Source: an uncultured Paracoccaceae bacterium (GTDB lineage: Bacteria; Pseudomonadota; Alphaproteobacteria; Rhodobacterales; Rhodobacteraceae). From it: a stretch of DNA of 64,000 nt. Position numbers and translations under genes: made by a program. This document shows, piece by piece, positions 24,242-33,261 of the stretch (position 1 is the first letter of the stretch; the number at the start of each line of letters is the position of its first letter). The notes beneath the pieces are model-generated. The model was not told where the DNA came from. It saw nothing but the letters and a program-made list of their open reading frames with translations, and ran no database searches. The stretch covers positions 1-64,000 of the forward strand of contig CANNFU010000007.1 in the NCBI GenBank assembly GCA_947503965.1, read 5' to 3'.

Positions 24242-24352
24242 GGTTCCATTTGATATGGGTGCGCAAATTGCGCGTTTGGTATGTGGCAGCATATGCCTGC
24301 TTATCCCATGATATCCAATAACGCAGCAATGAATAGCAATGTTTTGCCGGTT

Positions 24353-25201
24353 TTAGCTCACGCCCGCCGATACATCTGCCCGTGCCGATTCCCATGCAAG
24401 CATCGCCCGCTTGACAGGAAGCCCCCAATGATACCCGCCCAAAGCACCTGATTTGCGCAAAGCCCGATGGCAGGGAATCAGCCAGCTGACAGGGTTGCGC
24501 CCCACGGCGGTCCCCACCGCGCGCACGGCTTTGGGGCTACCAATCGCCCCGGCGATTTCGGAATAGGTGGTGACATGCCCCGATGGAATGGTCAGCAATG
24601 CCTCCCACACCTTTAGCTGGAAAGGCGCGCCGATCATATGCAGTTTGGTTTCGCCGGATTTGCCCAACGCTGCCACGGCCCAAGGCCGCAGAAAGGCGGG
24701 GTCCTCGATATATGTCGCCCGCGGCCAGCGTGATTTCAGGTCGGCCATCGCCGTACCCGGCCCGCTTTCGGCCGCAAAGGCCAACCCGCAGATGCCCCTG
24801 TTTGTGCCCATGACCAATGCCAGGCCAAAGGGGCTTTCGAACCAGCCCCAATAAATCGTCAGGTCCGCCCCGTCGCGGGCATAGTCGCCCGGGCTCATCG
24901 CCTCCCACCGCACGAAAAGATCGTGCAGGCGACCCGAACCCGAAAGGCCAACCGCATGCGCCGTTTCCAGCGTCGTGAACCGCTCTTTCAGGAGTGACTT
25001 TGCATGCGCCAATGTCAGGTATTGCTGATAGCGTTTCGGCGACACGCCGACCCATGTGGAAAAGAGCCGCTGAAAGTGTGCGGGGCTCATATTCATGTCG
25101 GCGGCAAGGTCGGCCAGCGTGATCTGATTGTCGCCCGCTGCATCAATGGCTTCGATCGCGCGGCGCATGACCTGATAATGATATGTCTCTGTCTGTTCCA
25201 T
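24353..25201 (-). CDS. Ada-like methylated-DNA-protein-cysteine methyltransferase with AraC HTH
   Basis: This 282-residue protein repairs O6-methylguanine by transferring the methyl group to its own cysteine. Residues 20-105 form an AraC-type HTH domain (DLAADMNMSPAHFQRLFSTW). The C-terminal part is an MGMT domain with the active site IPCHR (C244) and the helix-turn-helix TTYSEIAGAIGSPKAVRAVG. The N-terminal Ada domain with the zinc-binding phosphotriester Cys is missing, so this is the shorter Ada form. It is divergent from the repair gene nth. Confidence 0.92.
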   Translation of the reverse strand: MEQTETYHYQVMRRAIEAIDAAGDNQITLADLAADMNMSPAHFQRLFSTWVGVSPKRYQQYLTLAHAKSLLKERFTTLETAHAVGLSGSGRLHDLFVRWEAMSPGDYARDGADLTIYWGWFESPFGLALVMGTNRGICGLAFAAESGPGTAMADLKSRWPRATYIEDPAFLRPWAVAALGKSGETKLHMIGAPFQLKVWEALLTIPSGHVTTYSEIAGAIGSPKAVRAVGTAVGRNPVSWLIPCHRALRKSGALGGYHWGLPVKRAMLAWESARADVSAGVS

Positions 25202-25294
25202 GGGTTCAAATTAGGTGGGACATCCAATATTAGCGACCCGGAAATTGCGCATCTGGTGCTTGCCCCACCGGATCGGGCAAGGCATACGGGCGCA

Positions 25295-25939
25295 ATGGCA
25301 AAACAGCTTGATTATCATACGATCCGCGAGATTTTTTCCCGCTTTCACGCATCCGAGCCCGAGCCGAAGGGCGAGCTGGAGCATGTGAATGTCTATACGC
25401 TTGTCGTGGCGGTCGCCCTGTCCGCACAGGCAACGGATGCTGGTGTCAACAAGGCAACGCGGGATTTGTTCAAGATCGCCGATACGCCCCAGAAGATGCT
25501 GGATCTGGGGCTTGAGGGCCTGACAGAGCATATCAAGACGATTGGCCTGTTTCGGCAAAAGGCCAAGAACGTCATGAAGATGAGCCAGATACTGGTGGAT
25601 GAATATGGCGGTGAGGTGCCGAATTCCCGCGCCGCTTTGCAATCACTGCCCGGTGTGGGGCGCAAGACGGCCAATGTGGTTCTGAACATGTGGTGGGGCC
25701 AACCCGCTCAGGCGGTGGACACACATATCTTTCGGTTCGGCAATCGCAGCGGTGTCGCGGTGGGCAAGGATATGAATGCTGTCGAACGCGCTATCGAGGA
25801 CCACATCCCGGCTGATTATCAACTTCATGCTCATCATTGGATGATATTGCACGGACGCTACGTTTGTGTCGCACGGAAACCCAAATGCGCGGCATGTCTG
25901 ATCCGCGATCTTTGTATGTTTGAGGACAAGAATTTATGA
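25295..25939 (+). CDS. nth: Endonuclease III
   Basis: Endonuclease III removes oxidised pyrimidines and cleaves the abasic site. In the 214 residues the helix-hairpin-helix LPGVGRKTANVVL holds the catalytic Lys124, and VDTHIFR holds Asp142. Four cysteines (191, 198, 201, 207) with the C-x6-C-x2-C-x5-C spacing bind a 4Fe-4S cluster. The start MAKQLDYHTIREIF at 25295 fits the family. The gene is divergent from the Ada-like gene and overlaps the adenosine kinase gene by 4 nt. Confidence 0.96.
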   Translation: MAKQLDYHTIREIFSRFHASEPEPKGELEHVNVYTLVVAVALSAQATDAGVNKATRDLFKIADTPQKMLDLGLEGLTEHIKTIGLFRQKAKNVMKMSQILVDEYGGEVPNSRAALQSLPGVGRKTANVVLNMWWGQPAQAVDTHIFRFGNRSGVAVGKDMNAVERAIEDHIPADYQLHAHHWMILHGRYVCVARKPKCAACLIRDLCMFEDKNL

Positions 25940-26925
25940 GCAATTATGACGTGATTGGTATCGGCAATGCGCTTGTCGATGTGATTGGACATGCCTCGGA
26001 CACGTTCCTGGATCATATGGGGATCGAAAAAGGCATCATGCAATTGATCGAACGTGACCGGGCCGAGGTGCTGTATGGCGCGATGCAGGACCGGACCGAA
26101 ACACCTGGCGGCTCGGTTGCCAACACGATTGCAGGTTTGGGCAGTCTGGGTCTGTCCACCGCCTTTATCGGTAAGGTGAAAGACGACGCGCTGGGGCGGT
26201 TTTACGCCAAAGGGATGGAGGATGCGGGCACCGCATTTCCCAATCCCCCGACACCCCATGCCGAAGCGCCCACATCCCGGTCGATGATCTTTGTCTCTCC
26301 CGATGGGGAACGGTCGATGAACACCTATCTGGGGGCGGGCGCCGATTTGGGGCAGGCGGACGTGCCACATGATATCTTTGCCGGTGGCAAGATCCTGTTC
26401 CTCGAAGGCTATCTATTCGACAAGCCTGATGGCAAAACCGCCTTTGCAGAGGCCGCCCAACAAATGAAAGCGGTTGGCGGCAAGTCCGGTATTACCCTGA
26501 GCGATCCATTTTGCGCAGACCGGCACAGGGCCGATTTTCAGCGACTGATCGCGGAAGAGATGGATTTCGTTATCGGCAATAGCGAAGAATGGAAAACGCT
26601 TTACCAGACGGATGATCTGTCCGCTGCATTGGATCAGGCCAGCGTGCATTGTGAAACGGTCGTTTGCACCTGTTCAGGCGATCCCGTGATCCTGCGGCGC
26701 GGGGATGAGCGGGTCACCGTACCCGTGCAAAGGGTGGTACCAGTGGACGCAACCGGTGCCGGTGATCAGTTTGCGGCCGGGTTCCTGTATGGGTTCACAA
26801 CCGGTCAGTCGCTTGAAACCTGTGGACGGATGGGCGTGATCGCTGCGGCAGAGGTAATTGGCCATATCGGCCCGCGTCCCAAGGCGAATTTGCGAAAAAT
26901 GTTTGCAGATGCTAATCTGATTTAA
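25936..26925 (+). CDS. Adenosine kinase (PfkB family)
   Basis: This 329-residue PfkB-type sugar kinase phosphorylates adenosine or a related nucleoside. The family signatures are visible: GGSVANTIAGLGSLGLSTAF near the start and VPVDATGAGDQFAAGFLYG near the end, which contains the catalytic Asp and the anion hole. The start MSNYDVIGIGNALVDVIGHA matches alphaproteobacterial adenosine kinases. The ATG overlaps the nth stop (ATGA), so the two genes are cotranscribed. Confidence 0.88.
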   Translation: MSNYDVIGIGNALVDVIGHASDTFLDHMGIEKGIMQLIERDRAEVLYGAMQDRTETPGGSVANTIAGLGSLGLSTAFIGKVKDDALGRFYAKGMEDAGTAFPNPPTPHAEAPTSRSMIFVSPDGERSMNTYLGAGADLGQADVPHDIFAGGKILFLEGYLFDKPDGKTAFAEAAQQMKAVGGKSGITLSDPFCADRHRADFQRLIAEEMDFVIGNSEEWKTLYQTDDLSAALDQASVHCETVVCTCSGDPVILRRGDERVTVPVQRVVPVDATGAGDQFAAGFLYGFTTGQSLETCGRMGVIAAAEVIGHIGPRPKANLRKMFADANLI

Positions 26926-27209
26926 CTGAATAACGACACTGTGATCCGCCAAGGGAGCGGCTTTACGCCGGACTTTTCCGATCAGCATATGGCGGATATC
27001 ACAGCCAGATACCCAATTTCGTGTGCAAGCATGTTATTAGCCAACAATAAACCATATTTTGGCTGAATTTTGTCTCATTGGTTCTTGATATAGCACAAAC
27101 AGAAAGTTGAGTCGTGACTTGATCTGTCCCTGATACAGTCGGCATTGTGTCGATTTCCTGTGACGGGCGATCCATGCGCGTAAGAAGTAAGATTTCAGAT
27201 GAGGAAAGC
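26926..27209 (+). promoter_or_regulatory. Leader region of the TRAP binding-protein gene
   Basis: No gene is seen in this 284-nt region. GTGAT-CCGCCA (26941-26951) is complementary to TGGCGG-AT-ATCAC (26990-27002) with a 2-nt bulge, forming a long hairpin that may end the nth-adenosine kinase unit. The downstream part is AT-rich and probably holds the promoter of the TRAP gene. The GAGGAAAG site lies just before the start at 27210. Confidence 0.4.
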
Positions 27210-28412
27210 CATATGTCCACTTTAACTCAAGATGCCAATCGTCTCGTAAGGACGGCATTTTGTGTCTCTCTGACCGCGCTCTGCGTGCCAAATCTGGCCA
27301 GCGCGCAAGAGATCACGCTCGAGACAAGAGACGGCAACACCATTTCCGGCGAACTCATCGAGTTTCGCGATAACACTTACGTAATTAATTCGGTTTTGGG
27401 CCTTCTGAATGTGCGGGCGGACCAGGTTGAGTGTTCTGGCGCGGCATGTCCTTCGCTTGATGCCGGACCCGTGGTTTGGGATGTATCCCTGTGGGGCAAG
27501 CGCCGGGCCTTCACGGAACATATCGAAAAGCTGGCAGAGCTGGTGGACGAAAAGACTGACGGTGAATTTACCCTGAATCTATCCTATGGTGGTTTGTCGC
27601 CAAGTGTTGAAAACCTCGACGGGATTGCTGCGGGTCGCTTTGAAATGGCGCAGTTCTGTGCCGGATATCATCCGGAAAAGAACCCGGCCCTGAACGTGCT
27701 GGAATTGCCGTTCCTAGGCGTTTCGACGCTGGAGCAGGAGATTGCAGTCTCTCTGGCCGTGTACGAGCATCCCTACACCAAAGCCAGCATGGCCCAGTGG
27801 AACGCCACTTTGCTGATGCCATCACCGCAGCCACAGCAGAACATCATGGGCACTGGCCAGCCGCCAACCTCGCTGGGTGATTTTCGGGGCATGGTCATCC
27901 GCGCGCCGGGTGGCATTGGTGATGCTGTCGAATCTCTGGGTGCAACCGCTGTGACTATTCCGGCACCACGTACTGCCGAAGCAATGCAAACAGGTGAGGT
28001 TCGCGCGGTCAGCTTCGCCCCCCATGCCCATATGTCGTTTGGTACAATCGAAAACGGGTCGTGGTGGACGACAAACCTGAACCCCGGCACGACCAATTGC
28101 CCGGTTGTTGTGAATACCAACGCACTTAACAGCCTGAACCCCGAACATCGTGATGCGCTGTTGTCCTCTGTCGATGCATCGATTGAGCATTATGTCGATA
28201 ATTATACCAACGTCACAATGAAAGCGTGGTTTCCAGCACTGGAAGAGCGCAGTGTCATCCAGCTGACTTTTGGTGACGAAATCCTCGCGACCATCAACAG
28301 CGTGGTTGCGGCACCGACTGCGGCGCAGTGGATCGCAGAAAACTCCAATCAAGGTGTGCCAGCACAAGAGCTTTATAACGCCGTCATACAGACGCTGGCG
28401 CAAAGCTTCTGA
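27210..28412 (+). CDS. TRAP transporter DctP-type binding protein with an extra N-terminal domain
   Basis: This 400-residue periplasmic protein has a signal peptide (cleavage near ASAQ, residues 29-32). Residues 33-82 are a small domain with two cysteines (C74, C79) in ADQVECSGAACPSL. The rest is a DctP fold: NLSYGGLSPSVENLDGIAAG, MVIRAPGGIGDAVESLGA and later PTAAQWIAENSN. The extra domain reappears as a free-standing protein at 43894-44223. No TRAP membrane subunits are nearby, so its transporter partner, if any, is elsewhere. The start at 27210 has a GAGGAAAG site. Confidence 0.85.
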   Translation, partial: HMSTLTQDANRLVRTAFCVSLTALCVPNLASAQEITLETRDGNTISGELIEFRDNTYVINSVLGLLNVRADQVECSGAACPSLDAGPVVWDVSLWGKRRAFTEHIEKLAELVDEKTDGEFTLNLSYGGLSPSVENLDGIAAGRFEMAQFCAGYHPEKNPALNVLELPFLGVSTLEQEIAVSLAVYEHPYTKASMAQWNATLLMPSPQPQQNIMGTGQPPTSLGDFRGMVIRAPGGIGDAVESLGATAVTIPAPRTAEAMQTGEVRAVSFAPHAHMSFGTIENGSWWTTNLNPGTTNCPVVVNTNALNSLNPEHRDALLSSVDASIEHYVDNYTNVTMKAWFPALEERSVIQLTFGDEILATINSVVAAPTAAQWIAENSNQGVPAQELYNAVIQTLAQSF

Positions 28413-28441
28413 ACGCTGATCCTGCTTTGGATTGTTTAACA

Positions 28442-28481
28442 GGGTGTCTGACAATCAGTAATGATTGCCGGACACCCTTTT
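28442..28481 (+). terminator. Terminator after the TRAP binding-protein gene
   Basis: GGGTGTC (28442-28448) pairs with GACACCC (28471-28477), with an inner CAATC/GATTG stem, and TTTT follows on the plus strand. It lies 29 nt after the stop codon. Confidence 0.88.
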
Positions 28482-28501
28482 GCGTCTGAACACAGGTGTT
28501 T

Positions 28502-29209
28502 CTAATCCACTGTAATTGATTTCAGCCAAAGCGCATCAAGCGCGTCGATGGCTGCGGTATCGAACCTGTGTTCCTCTTTCCAGTATTTGCCAGAGGGCAC
28601 GTAATACCCAAGGCGCGTTTCCTCGGCCAAGGCTTTGGTGACGATGTCGCGCCGGATTGATGGGATTTCTGCGTGTTGCGCGGCCTGTGGTTTGCTGCGT
28701 GGAAAAACCAATCGGCTTTCATCTGTTGAAAGATTAACCATTGCACAGTCCTGCCGTGCGGCCATGACCATGAGGCGGGCCGATTTTGCCTCAAGCGAGC
28801 GGAGTGTGACATCCTCGCGCAAGGGATCAGCGGTGCCCTTGCCATAAAAATGTGTGTTCTGGCTGGACGCATAAACCATGTCGCAGCCCATCATCGCAAT
28901 GACCTTTGGTTTCAGTGCGGCCAGCGCCCAATAGGCCGCGGTAAAAGCCATTGTGCCACCGGCATAGACGAATCCGCCAAGTGTATTTTGCAGGGGCACG
29001 TAATCGGTCGCGGTGATAATGCGTTGATGCGGGCCAATATCAACAGGCCGACGCTCGGGCGGGAAATCTTCGGGATGGATCAGATCATCCCAATCGGGGC
29101 GCACCGCCCATGCATTATTGATCGCAACGATCCGATCAAACGGGTCGCGCGGCCAATCACGGCTGGCCACGACATTGGGGCCACTACCAAGGATCAGGAT
29201 TACGGACAT
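28502..29209 (-). CDS. Uncharacterised protein with Rossmann-like N-terminus
   Basis: I do not recognise this 235-residue protein with certainty. It opens MSVILILGSGPNVVASRDWP, a glycine-rich loop after a hydrophobic strand. It contains DRIVAINNAWAVRPDWDDLI and VYAGGTMAFTAAYWALAALK, then VIAMMGCDMVYASSQNTHFY. The pattern resembles DUF115/MptE-like or other glycan-linked Rossmann proteins. It lies in the same stretch as a sulfotransferase and a GT14 glycosyltransferase, so a role with surface glycans is possible. Confidence 0.6.
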   Translation of the reverse strand: MSVILILGSGPNVVASRDWPRDPFDRIVAINNAWAVRPDWDDLIHPEDFPPERRPVDIGPHQRIITATDYVPLQNTLGGFVYAGGTMAFTAAYWALAALKPKVIAMMGCDMVYASSQNTHFYGKGTADPLREDVTLRSLEAKSARLMVMAARQDCAMVNLSTDESRLVFPRSKPQAAQHAEIPSIRRDIVTKALAEETRLGYYVPSGKYWKEEHRFDTAAIDALDALWLKSITVD

Positions 29210-29306
29210 CTGCCTACCATTTTCGCTTTGTCACAGCAGACTTAATGCATATTCTACGCGGGTCTAGCTGTGCCAAATTTATAGAAATTTGGCTTTACCG
29301 CGCACC

Positions 29307-30128
29307 TTACTGCCCCAGCTTTGCATGCACTTCATCCAGATCAATCTCGCCCACCGGCATCTTGTTGGCGGGGTTTTCGAAATCATACTTGAAGATGTGA
29401 AAATCCTTCTTGTACATCTCGTAGACCAGATGCATCGATAGATCGTCAAAGTAGTCTTCGACCGGATGCGCGCGTTTCGGCCCGTGCCCTTCGCTTTCGT
29501 TAAAGCGCGGGATATCTGCCAGTGTCACCGGATGTGTGGTTTCGATCCCGTTCAGGACATCCTGCATGCCGTCATTGAATTTCTCGGTCCAGAAAATCTT
29601 GTCATACCGCCCGCCATTCACAATGAACGTGCTGATATGGCCGGACATGGCCGACCAATGGATGTCAGGCTCCATCGGGCGGCGCCAGCGGATTGTATCG
29701 CGAGCGAATAACAGAAAACGGCGGAAACTCTTGATCTGGTCGAATTCAAAGCCGTTATCGGGGTCACCCACCTCGATCCCGTATTTCTGGATCAGCAGCG
29801 GGACAAGGTTGCCGCGATAATACTTGCCGTTGCGCTGCACGCCGCAGATCTTGTCAAAGAACGATGACAGGATGCGCGTGTACGGGTTACGCACGCAGGT
29901 AAACGCATAGCTTTTATGGGCGGCCACATTGGCGCGGATCGTGTCCTGGCTGTCATCAAGCGCCCATTTATGGATGCCGGATTTGGCGTCATGGATATCA
30001 CCATCAAAGAAAACGCCATGATCGGCGTAATACATGATCTGTCCGATCGTCGAGCAGGCGCATTTCGGCACGACGCGATACACGACGCTTTCGCTTGTCG
30101 TCATCCATGTTCCGGGAAAATTCGGCAC
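29307..30128 (-). CDS. Sulfotransferase family protein
   Basis: This 273-residue protein belongs to the Sulfotransfer_2 (HNK-1/chondroitin type) family, which transfers sulfate from PAPS to carbohydrate. The 5'-phosphosulfate loop is PKCACSTIGQ (21-30) and the 3'-phosphate site is FTCVRNPYTRILSSFF (76-91). The likely start is a GTG at 30128 with a GGAG site 8 nt upstream. It has no signal peptide, so it acts in the cytoplasm. It is divergent from a GT14 glycosyltransferase gene. Confidence 0.86.
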   Translation of the reverse strand: MPNFPGTWMTTSESVVYRVVPKCACSTIGQIMYYADHGVFFDGDIHDAKSGIHKWALDDSQDTIRANVAAHKSYAFTCVRNPYTRILSSFFDKICGVQRNGKYYRGNLVPLLIQKYGIEVGDPDNGFEFDQIKSFRRFLLFARDTIRWRRPMEPDIHWSAMSGHISTFIVNGGRYDKIFWTEKFNDGMQDVLNGIETTHPVTLADIPRFNESEGHGPKRAHPVEDYFDDLSMHLVYEMYKKDFHIFKYDFENPANKMPVGEIDLDEVHAKLGQ

Positions 30129-30233
30129 TGAAACACTCCATTACGGGCTCAGCCCCTTTCAAAGCAAAGAAACCCTGTCACTTCAATGTCTCTTCGCGTT
30201 ATGAAGCAGGACGACCCGTTGTTACGAGGGAAA

Positions 30234-31811
30234 ATGGCCCGAATTGCCTTTATTCTGCTGTGTCACAAGAACCCTGACGCGATAATTCGTCAGGCGGAAC
30301 AATTGACGGCGGCCGGTGATTACATCGCCGTTCATTTCGATGCGTCAGCCAGTGCTACAGATTACGCAGCCATTCATGCGGCTTTGGGTGCCAATCCGAA
30401 TGTCGCATTTGCCGCCAAACGGGTGAAATGCGGCTGGGGCGAGTGGAGCCTTGTTCAGGCGACACTTTATGCGGTTGAGGCAGCGGTGACCGCCTTTCCC
30501 AAGGCGACCCATTTCTACATGGTGTCGGGCGATTGCATGCCGATCAAGTCTGCGTCTTATGCGCATCGTTTTCTTGATGAGCGTGACATGGATTTCATCG
30601 AGAGCTTTGATTTTTTTAACAGCAATTGGATCAAGACAGGTTTTCGGGAAGAACGGCTGATCTACCGTCATTTCTTCAACGAACGCACACAGAAGCGCCG
30701 CTTCTATATCGCGCTGGAAATCCAGCAGAAGTTCAAGCTGACACGGAAGGTTCCCGAAGATCTTGAGATCATGATCGGCAGCCAATGGTGGTGCCTGCGC
30801 CGTCGCACGATCGAGGAAATTCTGGGCTTTGTCCGCAACCGCCCTGATGTCATGCGTTTCTTTCGACGGACGTGGATCCCGGATGAGACGTTTTTTCAGA
30901 CCTTGACCCGCCATCTGGTTCCGGGTCGCGAAATCGACAGCCGTACACTGACATTTCTGATGTTTTCCGATTACGGGATGCCGGTGACGTTCTACAATGA
31001 TCAATATGATTTGCTGTTGGGACAGGATGCCCTGTTTGCCCGCAAAATCAGTGTTGAAGCACAGGATCTGCGCGAACAGCTTGGCGCGCTTTATGCCAGT
31101 GACCAGATGGAATTCGTCATCTCGAATGAGGGGCGGACGCTGTTTGAGTTCCTGACAGGCCGGGGGCGGGTTGGTCGCCGCTTTGCCCCGCGGTTCTGGG
31201 AGAGCGAGACGACGCTGGGTCGCAGTCGTGAATTGATGATGATCGCTTGCAAGAAATGGCATGTGGCAAAACGGCTTGTCGCCGCGATCGGGCACCACAC
31301 CAACATCCCGGCGGTGGCCTATCTTTTCAACGAAGAGGATACCGAACTGCCTGATCTTGGGGGGATTGAGACCACACTGGAAAAGCGCAGCCGCCATCGC
31401 CGGGCGCTGATGCGTATGGTGTTTAATCATTATGACAGCGACCGCTTGGTCATTTGTCTGGACACGTCCAGTCTTGATTTGATGCAGGATTTCTTTAGGG
31501 ACCGGGCGACCGTGCGGTTGCTGGAAATCGAATGTCGATTTGACGATGATTATCTGGTGGGCCACGCCAAACGCGTGGGTCTGGCCGGTGAGCAGACAAG
31601 CGACGCGACCCTATCACGCCTTTTGCCGACGATCCGCCACGATATGATCTTTGAACGCGACAGCATCCGCGACGCGGAGTTTCCGAACACAACCCGGATT
31701 TCGGAAACGGCAACGATGGACGCAAATGCGCACGCGCTCGCCCAGTTTCTGAGCGTCAATCTTGATGTGGCCAAGACGCTGGCTGAAACCCCTTATCTTT
31801 TTGTTGATTGA
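30234..31811 (+). CDS. GT14 (beta-1,6-N-acetylglucosaminyltransferase-like) protein with C-terminal domain
   Basis: This ~525-residue protein starts MARIAFILLCHKNPDAIIRQ. The first ~270 residues are a Branch/GT14 glycosyltransferase (VKCGWGEWSLVQATLYAVEA, HFYMVSGDCMPIK, IGSQWWCLRRRTIEEIL, WIPDETFFQTL). The last ~200 residues form a second domain (a DUF5927/5928-type extension) with FEFLTGRGRVGRRFAPRFWE. The start at 30234 has a GAGGG site. It probably adds sugar to a surface glycan together with the divergent sulfotransferase. Confidence 0.82.
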   Translation: MARIAFILLCHKNPDAIIRQAEQLTAAGDYIAVHFDASASATDYAAIHAALGANPNVAFAAKRVKCGWGEWSLVQATLYAVEAAVTAFPKATHFYMVSGDCMPIKSASYAHRFLDERDMDFIESFDFFNSNWIKTGFREERLIYRHFFNERTQKRRFYIALEIQQKFKLTRKVPEDLEIMIGSQWWCLRRRTIEEILGFVRNRPDVMRFFRRTWIPDETFFQTLTRHLVPGREIDSRTLTFLMFSDYGMPVTFYNDQYDLLLGQDALFARKISVEAQDLREQLGALYASDQMEFVISNEGRTLFEFLTGRGRVGRRFAPRFWESETTLGRSRELMMIACKKWHVAKRLVAAIGHHTNIPAVAYLFNEEDTELPDLGGIETTLEKRSRHRRALMRMVFNHYDSDRLVICLDTSSLDLMQDFFRDRATVRLLEIECRFDDDYLVGHAKRVGLAGEQTSDATLSRLLPTIRHDMIFERDSIRDAEFPNTTRISETATMDANAHALAQFLSVNLDVAKTLAETPYLFVD

Positions 31812-31819
31812 GGATACCG

Positions 31820-32182
31820 ATGGACTATTCCTACGACGACCAGAACATCTTTGCGAAAATCCTGCGCGGCGAAATTCCCAACCAGACGGTTTACGAGAAT
31901 GACCATGCGCTGGCGTTCAACGACATCAACCCACAGGCGCCGGTGCACGTTTTGGTAATCCCCAAGGGGCCTTATGTCAGTCTTGATCACTTTGCGCGGC
32001 ATGCGTCACCCGAGGAGCAGGTGGGTTTTATGCAGGCCGTGGCGGAGGTGTGTCGTCTGACCGATGTCGACAGCGGTTTCCGCGCGATTTGCAACACCCG
32101 GACCCATGGCGTGCAGGATGTGCCGCATTACCACATGCATATCATCGGCGGTCGGCAATTGGGCCGGATGTTGCAAGCGTGA
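31820..32182 (+). CDS. HIT family protein
   Basis: This 120-residue protein is a histidine-triad nucleotide hydrolase, of the Hint type that removes groups from the phosphate of AMP. The triad HYHMHIIGG holds the catalytic His, and AFNDINPQAPVHVLVIPKGP is a family segment. The ATG at 31820 has a GAGGA site. A TTG start at 31808 is less likely. The gene follows the GT14 gene by 8 nt and may be cotranscribed with it. Confidence 0.92.
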   Translation: MDYSYDDQNIFAKILRGEIPNQTVYENDHALAFNDINPQAPVHVLVIPKGPYVSLDHFARHASPEEQVGFMQAVAEVCRLTDVDSGFRAICNTRTHGVQDVPHYHMHIIGGRQLGRMLQA

Positions 32183-32240
32183 TCAAAATTCCGGAATTTT
32201 GATCATGCCTCCGGCGGGAGTATTTTGGGGAAGAAAGAAG
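32181..32240. repeat. 24-bp perfect palindrome plus a dispersed-type repeat
   Basis: Positions 32181-32204 form a perfect palindrome (GATCAAAATT-CCGG-AATTTTGATC) that includes the end of the HIT stop codon. It is followed by a CCTCCGGCGGGAGTATTTTGG-type motif. That second motif is one I recall as common in Rhodobacteraceae intergenic regions. It lies between the convergent HIT and ABC ATPase genes, so it could serve as a terminator. Confidence 0.7.
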
Positions 32241-32241
32241 A

Positions 32242-33174
32242 TCAGCCTTTGGCAGATGTCAGTGACAGAAAGACGTCTTCGAGGTCGGCCTGTTGCGTTT
32301 TGACATCCTTGATCGTGACCCCCGCCTCGCGGACGATGTTGAGAATGACATCGGCCGGTGTTTCACCACTGTTATAGGTGAAAACCATCGTTCCGTCGGC
32401 CTGCATTTGGCCGCTGACGGTCGCGGGCAGGGCGGGCAGAGCGCAAGCTGTTTCCGGCGTGATCACCAATGTCTTGCTGTCCAGTCGTCCCAGCAGGTTG
32501 GCGGTGCTGTCGCGGATGATCAGTTCGCCGTGGTTGATGATGGCGATGTCGTCGCACATCGCTTCGGCCTCTTCCAGGTAATGGGTGGTCAGGATGATGG
32601 TCATGCCGTCATCATTCAGCTTGCGCACGTTCTGCCAGAGCATGTTGCGTAATTCGATATCGACCCCGGCGGTGGGTTCGTCGAGCACAAGGATTTGTGG
32701 ACTGTGAACCAGCGCCTTGCCCAGCAAAAGCCTGCGCCGCATCCCCCCGGAGAGTGATCGTGCATAGGCGTCGGCCTTGTCGGTCAGCCCGATCAGGTCG
32801 AGGATTTCGGCTGTCTTGCGCTGGGCCTTGGGCACGCCGTAAAGCCCCGCCTGCACGTCCAGCGATCCAGCGGGGGTAAAGAACGGGTCCAGATGCGGCT
32901 CCTGCGGCATGATCCCGATGGCGGCGCGCGATTGGCGCGGGTTCTTGTCCTGATCGAACCCCCAGATTTTCACCGATCCGGCGGATTTGACGACCAGTCC
33001 GGCCAGAATGTTGATCAGCGTTGATTTGCCCGCCCCGTTCGGGCCAAGCAGCCCAAAGATGGAACCGCGCGGGATGTTCAGGTCAATGCCTTTCAACGCC
33101 TCCTTGGCCGGGCTGCGGCCGGTGGCGGCGTAGGTCTTTTTCAGGCCTGAAATTTCTATGGCATTGTCTGTCAT
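32242..33174 (-). CDS. ABC transporter ATP-binding protein
   Basis: This 310-residue ATPase has the Walker [13 protein letters not shown], signature [16 protein letters not shown], Walker [13 protein letters not shown] and the H-loop [17 protein letters not shown]. The C-terminal ~80 residues form an ABC-2 type accessory domain (VIREAG-like end [11 protein letters not shown]). It belongs to the YadG/CcmA-like exporters, which work with a separate ABC-2 permease. No permease gene adjoins it here, so the transport substrate is unknown. Confidence 0.9.
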   Translation of the reverse strand: MTDNAIEISGLKKTYAATGRSPAKEALKGIDLNIPRGSIFGLLGPNGAGKSTLINILAGLVVKSAGSVKIWGFDQDKNPRQSRAAIGIMPQEPHLDPFFTPAGSLDVQAGLYGVPKAQRKTAEILDLIGLTDKADAYARSLSGGMRRRLLLGKALVHSPQILVLDEPTAGVDIELRNMLWQNVRKLNDDGMTIILTTHYLEEAEAMCDDIAIINHGELIIRDSTANLLGRLDSKTLVITPETACALPALPATVSGQMQADGTMVFTYNSGETPADVILNIVREAGVTIKDVKTQQADLEDVFLSLTSAKG

Positions 33175-33261
33175 GCTGGTCTTTTCCCTTGGCCACGGCT
33201 GCGGTATGTATCACCCGATCTAAGGCGGGCGGTGCCCCGCGGCAACCAGACAGGACGTTTC

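Noticed and set aside
30345-31565. A 406-codon frame on the minus strand opposite the GT14 gene
   Set aside because: It is the antisense of a well-supported glycosyltransferase, has no recognisable domain and its composition is that of a shadow frame.
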